Assembly: GCA_945952425.1 (NCBI GenBank)
Contig: CAMFIX010000089.1
Coordinates: 1 to 9,193, forward strand
Reading direction: 5' to 3'
DNA from: an uncultured Pseudorhodobacter sp.
GTDB lineage: Bacteria > Pseudomonadota > Alphaproteobacteria > Rhodobacterales > Rhodobacteraceae
DNA length: 9,193 nucleotides
Part shown: positions 1-5,662 of the stretch, one piece after another
Position numbering within the stretch: position 1 is the first letter of the stretch
Layout of the letters: each line of letters starts with the position of its first letter
The notes under the pieces: model-generated
The model's input: the letters and a program-made list of their open reading frames with translations, nothing else
The model's database searches: none
Told to the model about the DNA's origin: nothing
Translations under genes and position numbers: made by a program

Positions 1-325
1 GTTCGCCGCCAAGGCCTGTGTTCTCTGCCACGCGGTCAACGGGATCGGCGGCACGGATGCGCCGCCGCTGGATGCCTCGACCATGCCGGCGATGATGAAC
101 CCCTTCGACTTCGCCGCCGGCATGTGGCGTGGCGCGGAGGCGATGCAGGCGTTGCAACGCGACGAACTCGGTGCCCCGATCGAACTGACAGGGCAGGAGT
201 TGGCCGACATCACAGCCTTCGTCCATGATGCCGAGGAGCAGAAGCGGTTCTCGACAGCCGACATCCCGGCTCCGGTGCGGGCGTTGATGATGAAGATGGA
301 TGGCGGCGCGGCAACATCGCCCTGA
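1..325 (+). CDS. c-type cytochrome, C-terminal part (5' end outside window)
   Basis: The gene enters from the left edge; whole codons begin at base 2 and give 107 residues before TGA at 323-325. A single heme-attachment motif, CVLCH, lies at fragment residues 6-10, which identifies a class I-like c-type cytochrome that would be exported and loaded with heme in the periplasm. The stretch after it is rich in methionine (a cluster about 20 residues past the heme motif and further Met downstream), any of which could be the sixth heme ligand; I cannot tell which. The tail after the cytochrome fold (last 30 residues or so) is short and charged. Only 30 bases separate it from the next gene on the same strand, so it is probably the upstream member of the same operon. 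The missing N-terminus could hold a signal peptide, a membrane anchor or more heme motifs, so the exact family and electron partner cannot be given. Confidence 0.85.
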   Translation, partial: FAAKACVLCHAVNGIGGTDAPPLDASTMPAMMNPFDFAAGMWRGAEAMQALQRDELGAPIELTGQELADITAFVHDAEEQKRFSTADIPAPVRALMMKMDGGAATSP

Positions 326-342
326 ATGCCGTGCAATGATTG

Positions 343-350
343 AAGGAGGT
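343..350 (+). promoter_or_regulatory. very strong ribosome binding site for the DUF6629-like gene
   Basis: AAGGAGGT matches the anti-Shine-Dalgarno sequence at all eight positions and lies 5 bases before the ATG at 356. It fixes the start of the membrane protein and predicts high translation of this gene. Confidence 0.85.
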
Positions 351-355
351 GGAAC

Positions 356-1066
356 ATGTGTCTTTCGGCGGGGGTGAGCTTTACGGCCAGCGTGCTGCTG
401 ACCGGCGGCGGGGTGGCGATCGTCGCCAAGGCGCTGCAGCGCAACCTGCGTTACCTGCCGCTTGGGTTGATGCCGCTTTTCGCCGGGATCCAGCAGTTCA
501 TGGAGGGCAATGTCTGGGTGGGCGTCAACACCGGCGACCATTTCCAGATGGTCTGGGGCGCGATGGGCTTCATCTTCTTCACTTGGTTCATGTGGCCGTT
601 CTGGATTCCCTTCGCGGTCTGGGCGCTGGAGAAGCCGACCAGCGCGCGCCGTCCGTGGTTCCTCGCCATGGCATTCCTGGGCCTCGTGCTGGGCGTGCTG
701 CTTTATGTGCCGCATGGTCTCGGAACCGACTGGCTGGTGGTCACGGTCAACCATCATTCGCTCGCCTACGAAAATTCGATGCTGCTGGACCAGTTCCTGC
801 CGCGCTGGCTGACCTATACGCTTTACGTCTTCCTGATCGTCGTCCCGCCAGCCCTGTCGAGCTATCGCCACATGCGGCATTTCGCGCTGACCGTCGCGGC
901 GGTGGTTATTCTGGACGTCACCCTGCTGCGCTTCGCTTATATCTCGTTCTTCTGTTTGCTGGCCGGGTTGGCGACCCTGCATCTGGTCTGGATCATCCTG
1001 ACCAACCGCTGCGCAGTGGAATGCCCGGAACTCTTCGGAATGGATCGCAGGCCTCGCCCCGCGTGA
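356..1066 (+). CDS. DUF6629-like seven-helix integral membrane protein
   Basis: A 236-residue hydrophobic protein of unknown function. The N-terminus (MCLSAGVSFTAS) and the segment around residues 42-54 (FAGIQQFMEGNVW) resemble the uncharacterised DUF6629 family, which typically starts MCFSA-xxSF; this is recognition by eye. I see seven likely membrane helices, at about residues 7-26, 31-50, 66-91, 101-119, 151-168, 175-193 and 196-216. The loop between helices 4 and 5 (about 120-150) contains NHHS and could face the periplasm. No enzyme motif was recognised. The start is secured by a perfect Shine-Dalgarno site. It sits 30 bases after the cytochrome c gene and 46 bases before the beta-CASP hydrolase gene, so it probably belongs to one operon with them. 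Function cannot be given; a membrane sensor, transporter or quinone/heme-associated protein are all possible. Confidence 0.85.
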   Translation: MCLSAGVSFTASVLLTGGGVAIVAKALQRNLRYLPLGLMPLFAGIQQFMEGNVWVGVNTGDHFQMVWGAMGFIFFTWFMWPFWIPFAVWALEKPTSARRPWFLAMAFLGLVLGVLLYVPHGLGTDWLVVTVNHHSLAYENSMLLDQFLPRWLTYTLYVFLIVVPPALSSYRHMRHFALTVAAVVILDVTLLRFAYISFFCLLAGLATLHLVWIILTNRCAVECPELFGMDRRPRPA

Positions 1067-1112
1067 GACTGCGTCGCCTTCCGGTCGGAATTTTCAGAAA
1101 GGATGCCTTCCG

Positions 1113-2474
1113 ATGCCCCTCTCCCTCACCTTCCTCGGCGCCGCCGGCACCGTCACCGGGTCGCGCTTCCTGCTGGAGGACGGCCCGCGCCGCGTGCTGG
1201 TGGATTGCGGTCTGTTTCAGGGCCTCAAAGAGCTTCGGCTGCGCAACTGGGAAGCTTTTCCGGTCGCGCCCGCGACCATCGACACGGTGCTGCTGACCCA
1301 TGCCCATATCGACCACAGCGGCTATCTGCCGGCGCTGGTGCGCGACGGGTTCCGGGGCCGCATCCACTGTTCAGAGGCCACCCGCGACCTCTGCGCCATC
1401 CTGTTGCGCGACAGCGCCTTCCTGCAGGAGAAGGATGCCGCCTATGCCAACCGCCATGGCTTTTCCAAGCACAAGCCGGCCAAGCCGCTTTACACCATCC
1501 GTGATGCCGAAGCGGCACTTGAACGCTTCGCAGGACTGCCCTTCGGCAAAAGCCAGGCCCTGGACGACATGACGCTGACCTTGCGGCATTCCGGCCATAT
1601 CCTTGGCGCAGCCACGCTTGATTGCCTCTGGCGTGGGCAGCGGATCGTGTTTTCCGGCGATCTCGGGCGCTATGACGACGAGGTCATGCTCGACCCCGAG
1701 CCGGTCAGCGAGGCGGATTATCTGGTGGTCGAATCGACCTATGGCGACCGCCGCCACGACTCCGGACACGCGCAAGAGGCGCTGGCCGCCATCGTCAACC
1801 CGACAGTGGCGCGCGGCGGCACCGTCGTCATCCCGGCCTTTGCGGTCGGGCGGGTGCAGACGCTGCTCTACCACATCGAAAAGGCGATGGCGTCCGGTCT
1901 GATGCGCCGGGTTCCGGTCTTCCTCGACAGCCCGATGGCAGTGAGTGCCAACGAGCTTCTCTGCTCGCACCTCGAGGATCACCGTCTGGCGCCCGACGCC
2001 TGCATGCGTGCCTGCGAGGTGGCGACCTATGTCCGGGATGTGGAGGCGTCGAAAGCATTGACCGAAAATCCGATGCCGAAGATCATCCTTTCGGCCAGCG
2101 GCATGGCGACGGGAGGGCGTGTCTTGCATCATCTGAAACGCTTCGCGCCCGACCGGCGCAGCGCCGTAGTCCTGGCAGGCTATCAGGCAGCCGGCACCCG
2201 CGGGGCATCGCTTCTGGCGGGCGCGGAGACCCTGCGCATCCACGGTGAGGACATTCCGGTCCGGGCCAGCGTCCACAACCTGCCCATGCTTTCCGCCCAT
2301 GCCGATGCCGATGAAATCCTGCGCTGGCTCGGCGACTTCCACACCGCTCCGCGCGAGACGTTCATCGTGCACGGCGAACCTGAGGCATCGGCGGCCCTGA
2401 AACGGCGGATCGAAGCTGAACTCCGCTGGAAATGCCGCGTGGCGCAACCGGTGGAGCGGGTGGTGCTGGCATGA
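1113..2474 (+). CDS. MBL-fold/beta-CASP metallo-hydrolase, probable RNA-processing nuclease
   Basis: A 453-residue cytoplasmic protein of the metallo-beta-lactamase/beta-CASP/RMMBL class (CPSF/YSH1-like, COG1236 type). All metal-binding motifs are visible: HAHIDH at residues 63-68, the histidine of SGHILGA at 162, the aspartate of FSGDLGR at 183, the RMMBL histidine in SAHAD at 396 and the C-terminal histidine in VHGEPEA at 420. The ESTYGDR segment opens the beta-CASP domain, and ILSASGMATGGR (about 325-336) is the characteristic motif of this nuclease-type group rather than of antibiotic-degrading lactamases. Members of the family with known activity cut or degrade RNA using two zinc ions. 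AGAAAGGA about 9 bases upstream supports the ATG at 1113. Its stop overlaps the start of the phosphorylase gene (ATGA), so the two are translationally coupled. RNA is the expected substrate, but a small phosphoester or nucleotide is not excluded. Confidence 0.92.
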   Translation: MPLSLTFLGAAGTVTGSRFLLEDGPRRVLVDCGLFQGLKELRLRNWEAFPVAPATIDTVLLTHAHIDHSGYLPALVRDGFRGRIHCSEATRDLCAILLRDSAFLQEKDAAYANRHGFSKHKPAKPLYTIRDAEAALERFAGLPFGKSQALDDMTLTLRHSGHILGAATLDCLWRGQRIVFSGDLGRYDDEVMLDPEPVSEADYLVVESTYGDRRHDSGHAQEALAAIVNPTVARGGTVVIPAFAVGRVQTLLYHIEKAMASGLMRRVPVFLDSPMAVSANELLCSHLEDHRLAPDACMRACEVATYVRDVEASKALTENPMPKIILSASGMATGGRVLHHLKRFAPDRRSAVVLAGYQAAGTRGASLLAGAETLRIHGEDIPVRASVHNLPMLSAHADADEILRWLGDFHTAPRETFIVHGEPEASAALKRRIEAELRWKCRVAQPVERVVLA

Positions 2475-4021
2475 TCGCGGCAGTTGCTCCGCCACCGGAT
2501 CACCCGCGGCATGGGCTGAAGGCGCGCCGGATAGGCGTCGTGACGGCGGATGAGGCCGTCGTCTTCATGCGGGAAGATTGCCATGTCTGTCGGGCCGAGG
2601 GGCTGGGCTCGCGCACCCGGGTGCTGCTGACCGTGGGCGAGAAGAGCGTCGTCGCGACGCTCTACCAGGTGACATCCGATCTTCTGGGTCATGGCGAGGC
2701 AGGCCTGTCGGAGGCCGCGTGGGAGAAGTTGGGCGTTGCCGAGGGTACCGCGATCCTGGTGTCGCATCCGCCGCCGCTCGAATCCTTCCGCGACGTCCGG
2801 GCCCGCATCTTCGGCAAGCGGCTGGACGAACGGCAATTCGCCGGCATCATCGCGGATGTGGCGACGGGGCGCTATTCGGTTGTCGAGACGGCAGCCTTCC
2901 TGACCGCCGGCTCCGCCTTTCCGCTGGACGAGGCGGAGACCACAGCGCTGACCCGGGTGATGGTGGCAGCGGGCCAGCAGTTGCGCTGGGGCAGCAGCCC
3001 GATCGTGGACAAACATTGCATCGGCGGCTTGCCGGGCAACCGCACCACGCCGATCGTCGTCGCCATCGTGGCGGCGCTGGGGCTGACCATGCCCAAGACC
3101 TCCTCGCGCGCGATCACTTCGCCGGCCGGCACCGCCGACACGATGGAGACGCTGGCGCCGGTCGATCTGGATGTGGACCAGATCCGCCGGGTCGTGGAGA
3201 ACGAAGGAGGTTGCGTGGTCTGGGGCGGGGCGGTGAATCTGAGCCCGGCGGATGATCTTCTGATCCGGGTCGAGCGCGTGCTGGACCTTGATTCTGAAGG
3301 GCAGCTGGTCGCCTCGGTCCTGTCGAAGAAGGTGGCGGCGGGCGCAAGCCACCTGGTGCTGGACCTGCCGGTCGGACCTACGGCGAAGCTGCGCAGCCAG
3401 GCTGCGGCCGAGGCCCTTTCGGCCCGCCTGATCGCCGTGGCAAGCGCCTTCGGCATCCGCTGTCAGGCGCTGGTCTCGGATGGCAGCCAGCCCGTCGGAT
3501 TCGGGATCGGCCCGGCATTGGAGGCGCGCGACGTGGTAGCGGTGCTGCGCCAGATCCCCGAGTGTCCCTTAGATCTGCAAGTCCGGGCCTGCACCTTGGC
3601 CGGGGCGATCCTGGAGCTGGCGGGTCGCTGTCCCGCCGGTGCGGGCGCGTCGCTGGCTGCCGAGACGCTGCGCAACGGACGGGCGTGGGAGAAGTTCCAG
3701 CGCATTTGCGAGGCCCAGGGCGGCATGCGCCAGCCGCCCGTCGCTGCCGAGCGCCAGCCGTGGCTTGCACCGGCGACGGGCACGGTCACGACCATCGATA
3801 ACCGCGTGCTGGCCCGCGTCGCCAAGCTGGCCGGGGCGCCGGCCATGAAGGCGGCAGGGGTGGACCTGCAGGTCAAACTCGGCGATCGGGTGGCGCAAGG
3901 ACAGCCGCTGTTCTACATCCATGCCGAGACGCTGGCGGAAATCGACTACGCGCTCCATTACGCGAACGTGGTGGCATTGCCGATTGCTGTTGCACCGGAT
4001 GACGGAAAGGAGATCGCCTGA
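2471..4021 (+). CDS. AMP phosphorylase/thymidine phosphorylase family protein (archaeal DeoA-like)
   Basis: A 516-residue enzyme of the nucleoside/nucleotide phosphorylase family. These enzymes use phosphate to cleave the glycosidic bond; thymidine phosphorylase gives thymine and deoxyribose-1-phosphate, archaeal AMP phosphorylase acts on NMPs and gives base plus ribose-1,5-bisphosphate. Domains in order: an extra N-terminal domain (about 15-100) as in the archaeal type, an alpha-helical plus phosphate-binding core (about 105-420), and a C-terminal PYNP-like domain (about 434-505). Signature residues are DKHCIGG at 180-186 and KTSSRAITSP from 209, followed by AGTADTMETL. The KHCIGG-xPGNRTT form matches AMP phosphorylases better than the KHSTGG form of classical bacterial DeoA. 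Length also fits (about 500 versus about 440). I chose the ATG at 2471, which overlaps the upstream stop as ATGA; a start at 2432 would run through the end of the hydrolase gene and adds only a glycine-rich 13-residue tail. The Shine-Dalgarno site is weak, which suits coupled translation. Many automatic pipelines would call it thymidine phosphorylase; the true substrate is unproven. Confidence 0.92.
   Translation: MIAAVAPPPDHPRHGLKARRIGVVTADEAVVFMREDCHVCRAEGLGSRTRVLLTVGEKSVVATLYQVTSDLLGHGEAGLSEAAWEKLGVAEGTAILVSHPPPLESFRDVRARIFGKRLDERQFAGIIADVATGRYSVVETAAFLTAGSAFPLDEAETTALTRVMVAAGQQLRWGSSPIVDKHCIGGLPGNRTTPIVVAIVAALGLTMPKTSSRAITSPAGTADTMETLAPVDLDVDQIRRVVENEGGCVVWGGAVNLSPADDLLIRVERVLDLDSEGQLVASVLSKKVAAGASHLVLDLPVGPTAKLRSQAAAEALSARLIAVASAFGIRCQALVSDGSQPVGFGIGPALEARDVVAVLRQIPECPLDLQVRACTLAGAILELAGRCPAGAGASLAAETLRNGRAWEKFQRICEAQGGMRQPPVAAERQPWLAPATGTVTTIDNRVLARVAKLAGAPAMKAAGVDLQVKLGDRVAQGQPLFYIHAETLAEIDYALHYANVVALPIAVAPDDGKEIA
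4007..4012 (+). promoter_or_regulatory. ribosome binding site for the PRPP synthase homologue
   Basis: AAGGAG lies 8 bases before the ATG at 4021, inside the last codons of the phosphorylase gene. Together with the 1-base TGATG overlap it fixes the start. Confidence 0.75.
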
Positions 4022-4935
4022 TGCCCGCACCGGCCTCTCTGGTCCCGCTGATTTACCCGATGCCCGGCAACGAGGCCTTTGCCCGGGCGCTGGCAGACAG
4101 GCTGTCGGCGGATCTTGGCACAATCGAGACGCGCAGCTTTCCCGATGGCGAGACCTATCTGCGGCTCCGCACCGATCCCGCCGGGCGCGAGGTGGCGCTG
4201 GTCTGCACGTTGGACCGCCCCAATGCGAAACTGGCACCCCTGCTTTTTGCCGCCGATGCGGCCAGGGATCTTGGGGCGCGGCGGGTCGGGCTGGTGGCGC
4301 CTTACCTGTCCTACCTCCGGCAGGACCGCCGCTTTCATTCCGGCGAGGCGATCACCTCGGCCAGTTTCGGTCGGATCGTTTCGACGAGCTTCGACTGGCT
4401 GGTGACCGTCGATCCGCACCTGCATCGCTATGATACTCTTGACGAAGTCTATGCCATTCCCACCCGCACGGTCGCCGCCGCCCCGCGCCTGTCCGACTGG
4501 ATCGCGCGCAATGTGCCTAACCCGGTGGTGATCGGCCCCGATGAGGAAAGCCGGCAATGGGTCTCGCAGGTCGCATCGCTTGCTGGGGCACCGTGGCAGG
4601 TGCTGGAAAAAGAGCGGCTCGGCGACCTCGAGGTAAGGGTGTCCCTGCCCGACCTGAAACGCCTCGCCGGGCGGATGCCGGTTCTGGTGGACGACATCAT
4701 ATCCTCGGCATGGACAATGGTCGCCGCCGCCCGGCACCTGACGGCGAGCGGCTGCCCGCCTCCGATCTGCCTGGGCGTTCACGCCGTCTTTGCAGAGGGC
4801 AGCCACGCACTTCTTGCCGAAGCCGCCGGGAAGATCGTGACGACGAACACCATCTGTCATGTCACAAACGGCATCAATGTGACACCTGATCTGGCTGCCT
4901 CGGTCGCGGGCTTGCTCGCGGAAAGAAGATCGTAG
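4021..4935 (+). CDS. divergent ribose-phosphate pyrophosphokinase (PRPP synthase homologue)
   Basis: A 304-residue protein with the two-domain PRPP-synthase fold. The classical reaction is ribose-5-phosphate plus ATP to PRPP plus AMP in the cytoplasm. Visible motifs: FPDGE at 40-44, RQDRRFHSGEAIT at 100-112 (ATP-binding), DPHLHR at 131-136 (the DxH metal/ATP motif), EKER at 196-199 (flexible loop with Lys197 and Arg199 in the places of the catalytic Lys/Arg) and VDDIISSAWTM at 223-233, the PRPP/ribose-phosphate loop. That loop normally ends TGGT or TGxT; here Ala230 and Trp231 replace the two glycines, so ribose-5-phosphate binding may differ. Length is nearer the archaeal type (about 290) than the usual bacterial class I (about 315). 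It overlaps the phosphorylase stop by one base, so the pair is translated together. It is probably not the housekeeping prs gene. Family membership is firm; the reaction is less sure. Confidence 0.9.
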   Translation: MPAPASLVPLIYPMPGNEAFARALADRLSADLGTIETRSFPDGETYLRLRTDPAGREVALVCTLDRPNAKLAPLLFAADAARDLGARRVGLVAPYLSYLRQDRRFHSGEAITSASFGRIVSTSFDWLVTVDPHLHRYDTLDEVYAIPTRTVAAAPRLSDWIARNVPNPVVIGPDEESRQWVSQVASLAGAPWQVLEKERLGDLEVRVSLPDLKRLAGRMPVLVDDIISSAWTMVAAARHLTASGCPPPICLGVHAVFAEGSHALLAEAAGKIVTTNTICHVTNGINVTPDLAASVAGLLAERRS

Positions 4936-5133
4936 CGCCCGAAATCGGACCCGACATGCAGATCGAACCCGTCGTTGTCCGTCGCCGCGAAAGGGTGAAT
5001 GGTGGAGGGGCGCTGACGAGCCGGCGCGCATTCATGGTGATGTCCTACCCAGACCTCTGCTCTCAGACCCTGCCGCGTTCTTCTGCCAGCCTCGAAGTTC
5101 GACCGAATGGGAACCTGAGCGGGACAGATTCAG
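4936..5133. other. convergent intergenic region, no gene or terminator seen
   Basis: About 200 bases lie between the end of the PRPP synthase homologue (+) and the end of the MerR gene (-). A reading frame from 4956 runs through it into the regulator gene, but it has no ribosome binding site and no recognisable protein features. I found only very short dyads (for example CCGG-N4-CCGG at the regulator's end) and no stem followed by a T-run. It appears to be the seam between two functionally unrelated modules. Confidence 0.5.
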
Positions 5134-5574
5134 TCACTCCGGAAAGCCGGGTAGGTCTTTGCCATGATCGACAGCACAAAGCCCATGATCTGTCAGCACT
5201 TCGATGACACGGCAGTCGGAAACGGTCCCGCCCGTGCAACCTTGGACCATCCGCTCCAGCTCTGCTTTCAACGCCTGTAACCGGGCGATGCGGCCCTCGA
5301 CCGCGATCAACTGTGCCCGGGCAATGGCATCGACCTCGGCGCAGGATTGGTCGGGGCGGTCGGACAGGCCCAGAAGATCGCGGATCGCGTCCAGCGGAAA
5401 GCCCAGTTCGCGGGCGTGGCGGATGAAGGCCAGGCGGTCCTGCACGGCGCGGGAATAGAGCCGCTGGTTGCCGGTGGAGCGCTCGGCATCCGGCAAGAGG
5501 CCGATCTGCTCATAGTAGCGGATCGTCGGCACCTTGACCCCTGCCGCCGCACCCAATTTTCCGATGGTGAGCAT
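5134..5574 (-). CDS. MerR-family metal-responsive regulator (ZntR/CadR/PbrR type)
   Basis: A 146-residue dimeric DNA-binding regulator. The N-terminal winged helix carries the family hallmark TIRYYEQIGLLP (17-28) and NQRLYS (36-41); a long dimerisation helix follows (about 79-110). Candidate metal ligands are Cys78 at the start of that helix and Cys113 and Cys121 in the loop after it (CTGGTVSDC), with His130, Cys133 and His137 in the tail. One Cys at the helix start plus a two-Cys loop is the layout of the Zn/Cd/Pb sensors, not the CxC-type loop of copper sensors such as CueR. The start MLTIGKLG is preceded by AAGGGG. It is divergent from the P-type ATPase gene across 88 bases containing a MerR-type promoter, so it very likely activates that gene when metal is bound and controls its own expression. 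Zn, Cd and Pb cannot be told apart from sequence alone. Confidence 0.93.
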   Translation of the reverse strand: MLTIGKLGAAAGVKVPTIRYYEQIGLLPDAERSTGNQRLYSRAVQDRLAFIRHARELGFPLDAIRDLLGLSDRPDQSCAEVDAIARAQLIAVEGRIARLQALKAELERMVQGCTGGTVSDCRVIEVLTDHGLCAVDHGKDLPGFPE

Positions 5575-5584
5575 GAGAAACCCC

Positions 5585-5615
5585 TTGAACCTCTAGTTGC
5601 TATAGACATTAGGTG
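5585..5615 (+). promoter_or_regulatory. MerR-activated promoter of the metal ATPase, 19-base spacer
   Basis: TTGAAC (5585-5590) serves as -35 and TAGGTG (5610-5615) as a poor -10, separated by 19 bases. MerR-activated promoters have such overlong spacers, and the regulator untwists the DNA to bring the boxes into register. The regulator's dyad lies within the spacer. The -10 assignment is the weakest part; TTAGGT one base earlier (18-base spacer) is an alternative. Confidence 0.7.
5591..5605. promoter_or_regulatory. MerR-family operator dyad
   Basis: CTCTAG-TTG-CTATAG is an inverted repeat in which five of six positions pair, centred in the ATPase promoter spacer immediately after the -35 box. 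This position and half-site style (TAG...CTA) are typical of ZntR/CadR/CueR operators. The divergent MerR gene is the obvious ligand. Confidence 0.75.
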
Positions 5616-5634
5616 TCTGATTCGATGGATGCAA
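5606..5634 (-). promoter_or_regulatory. probable promoter of the MerR gene
   Basis: On the minus strand TTGCAT (5629-5634) and TAATGT (5606-5611) are 17 bases apart, a good sigma-70 layout. The -10 box abuts the operator dyad and overlaps the -10 of the opposite promoter, so the regulator bound to its operator should repress its own gene. Confidence 0.55.
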
Positions 5635-5662
5635 GGGCCGCTTTGGTGGCGAAAGGACTGTG

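Noticed and set aside
340..1296. 318-codon plus-strand frame overlapping the DUF6629-like gene and the start of the hydrolase
   Set aside because: Arg/Ala/Pro-rich shadow product; the 356-1066 frame has a perfect ribosome site and clear membrane helices.
1371..2495. 374-codon minus-strand frame opposite the beta-CASP hydrolase
   Set aside because: No ribosome site or motif was recognised, and it fully overlaps a gene with intact catalytic residues.
3958..5031. 357-codon minus-strand frame opposite the PRPP synthase homologue
   Set aside because: Low-complexity Arg/Gly/His composition and full overlap with a well-supported gene.
5125..5150. CCGG-AAAG-CCGG as a terminator for the MerR or salvage operon
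   Set aside because: Only a four-base-pair stem, inside the coding end of the MerR gene, with no T-run.
4956..5207. 83-codon frame in the convergent gap
   Set aside because: No Shine-Dalgarno site, no domain-like sequence, and it runs into the MerR gene on the opposite strand.
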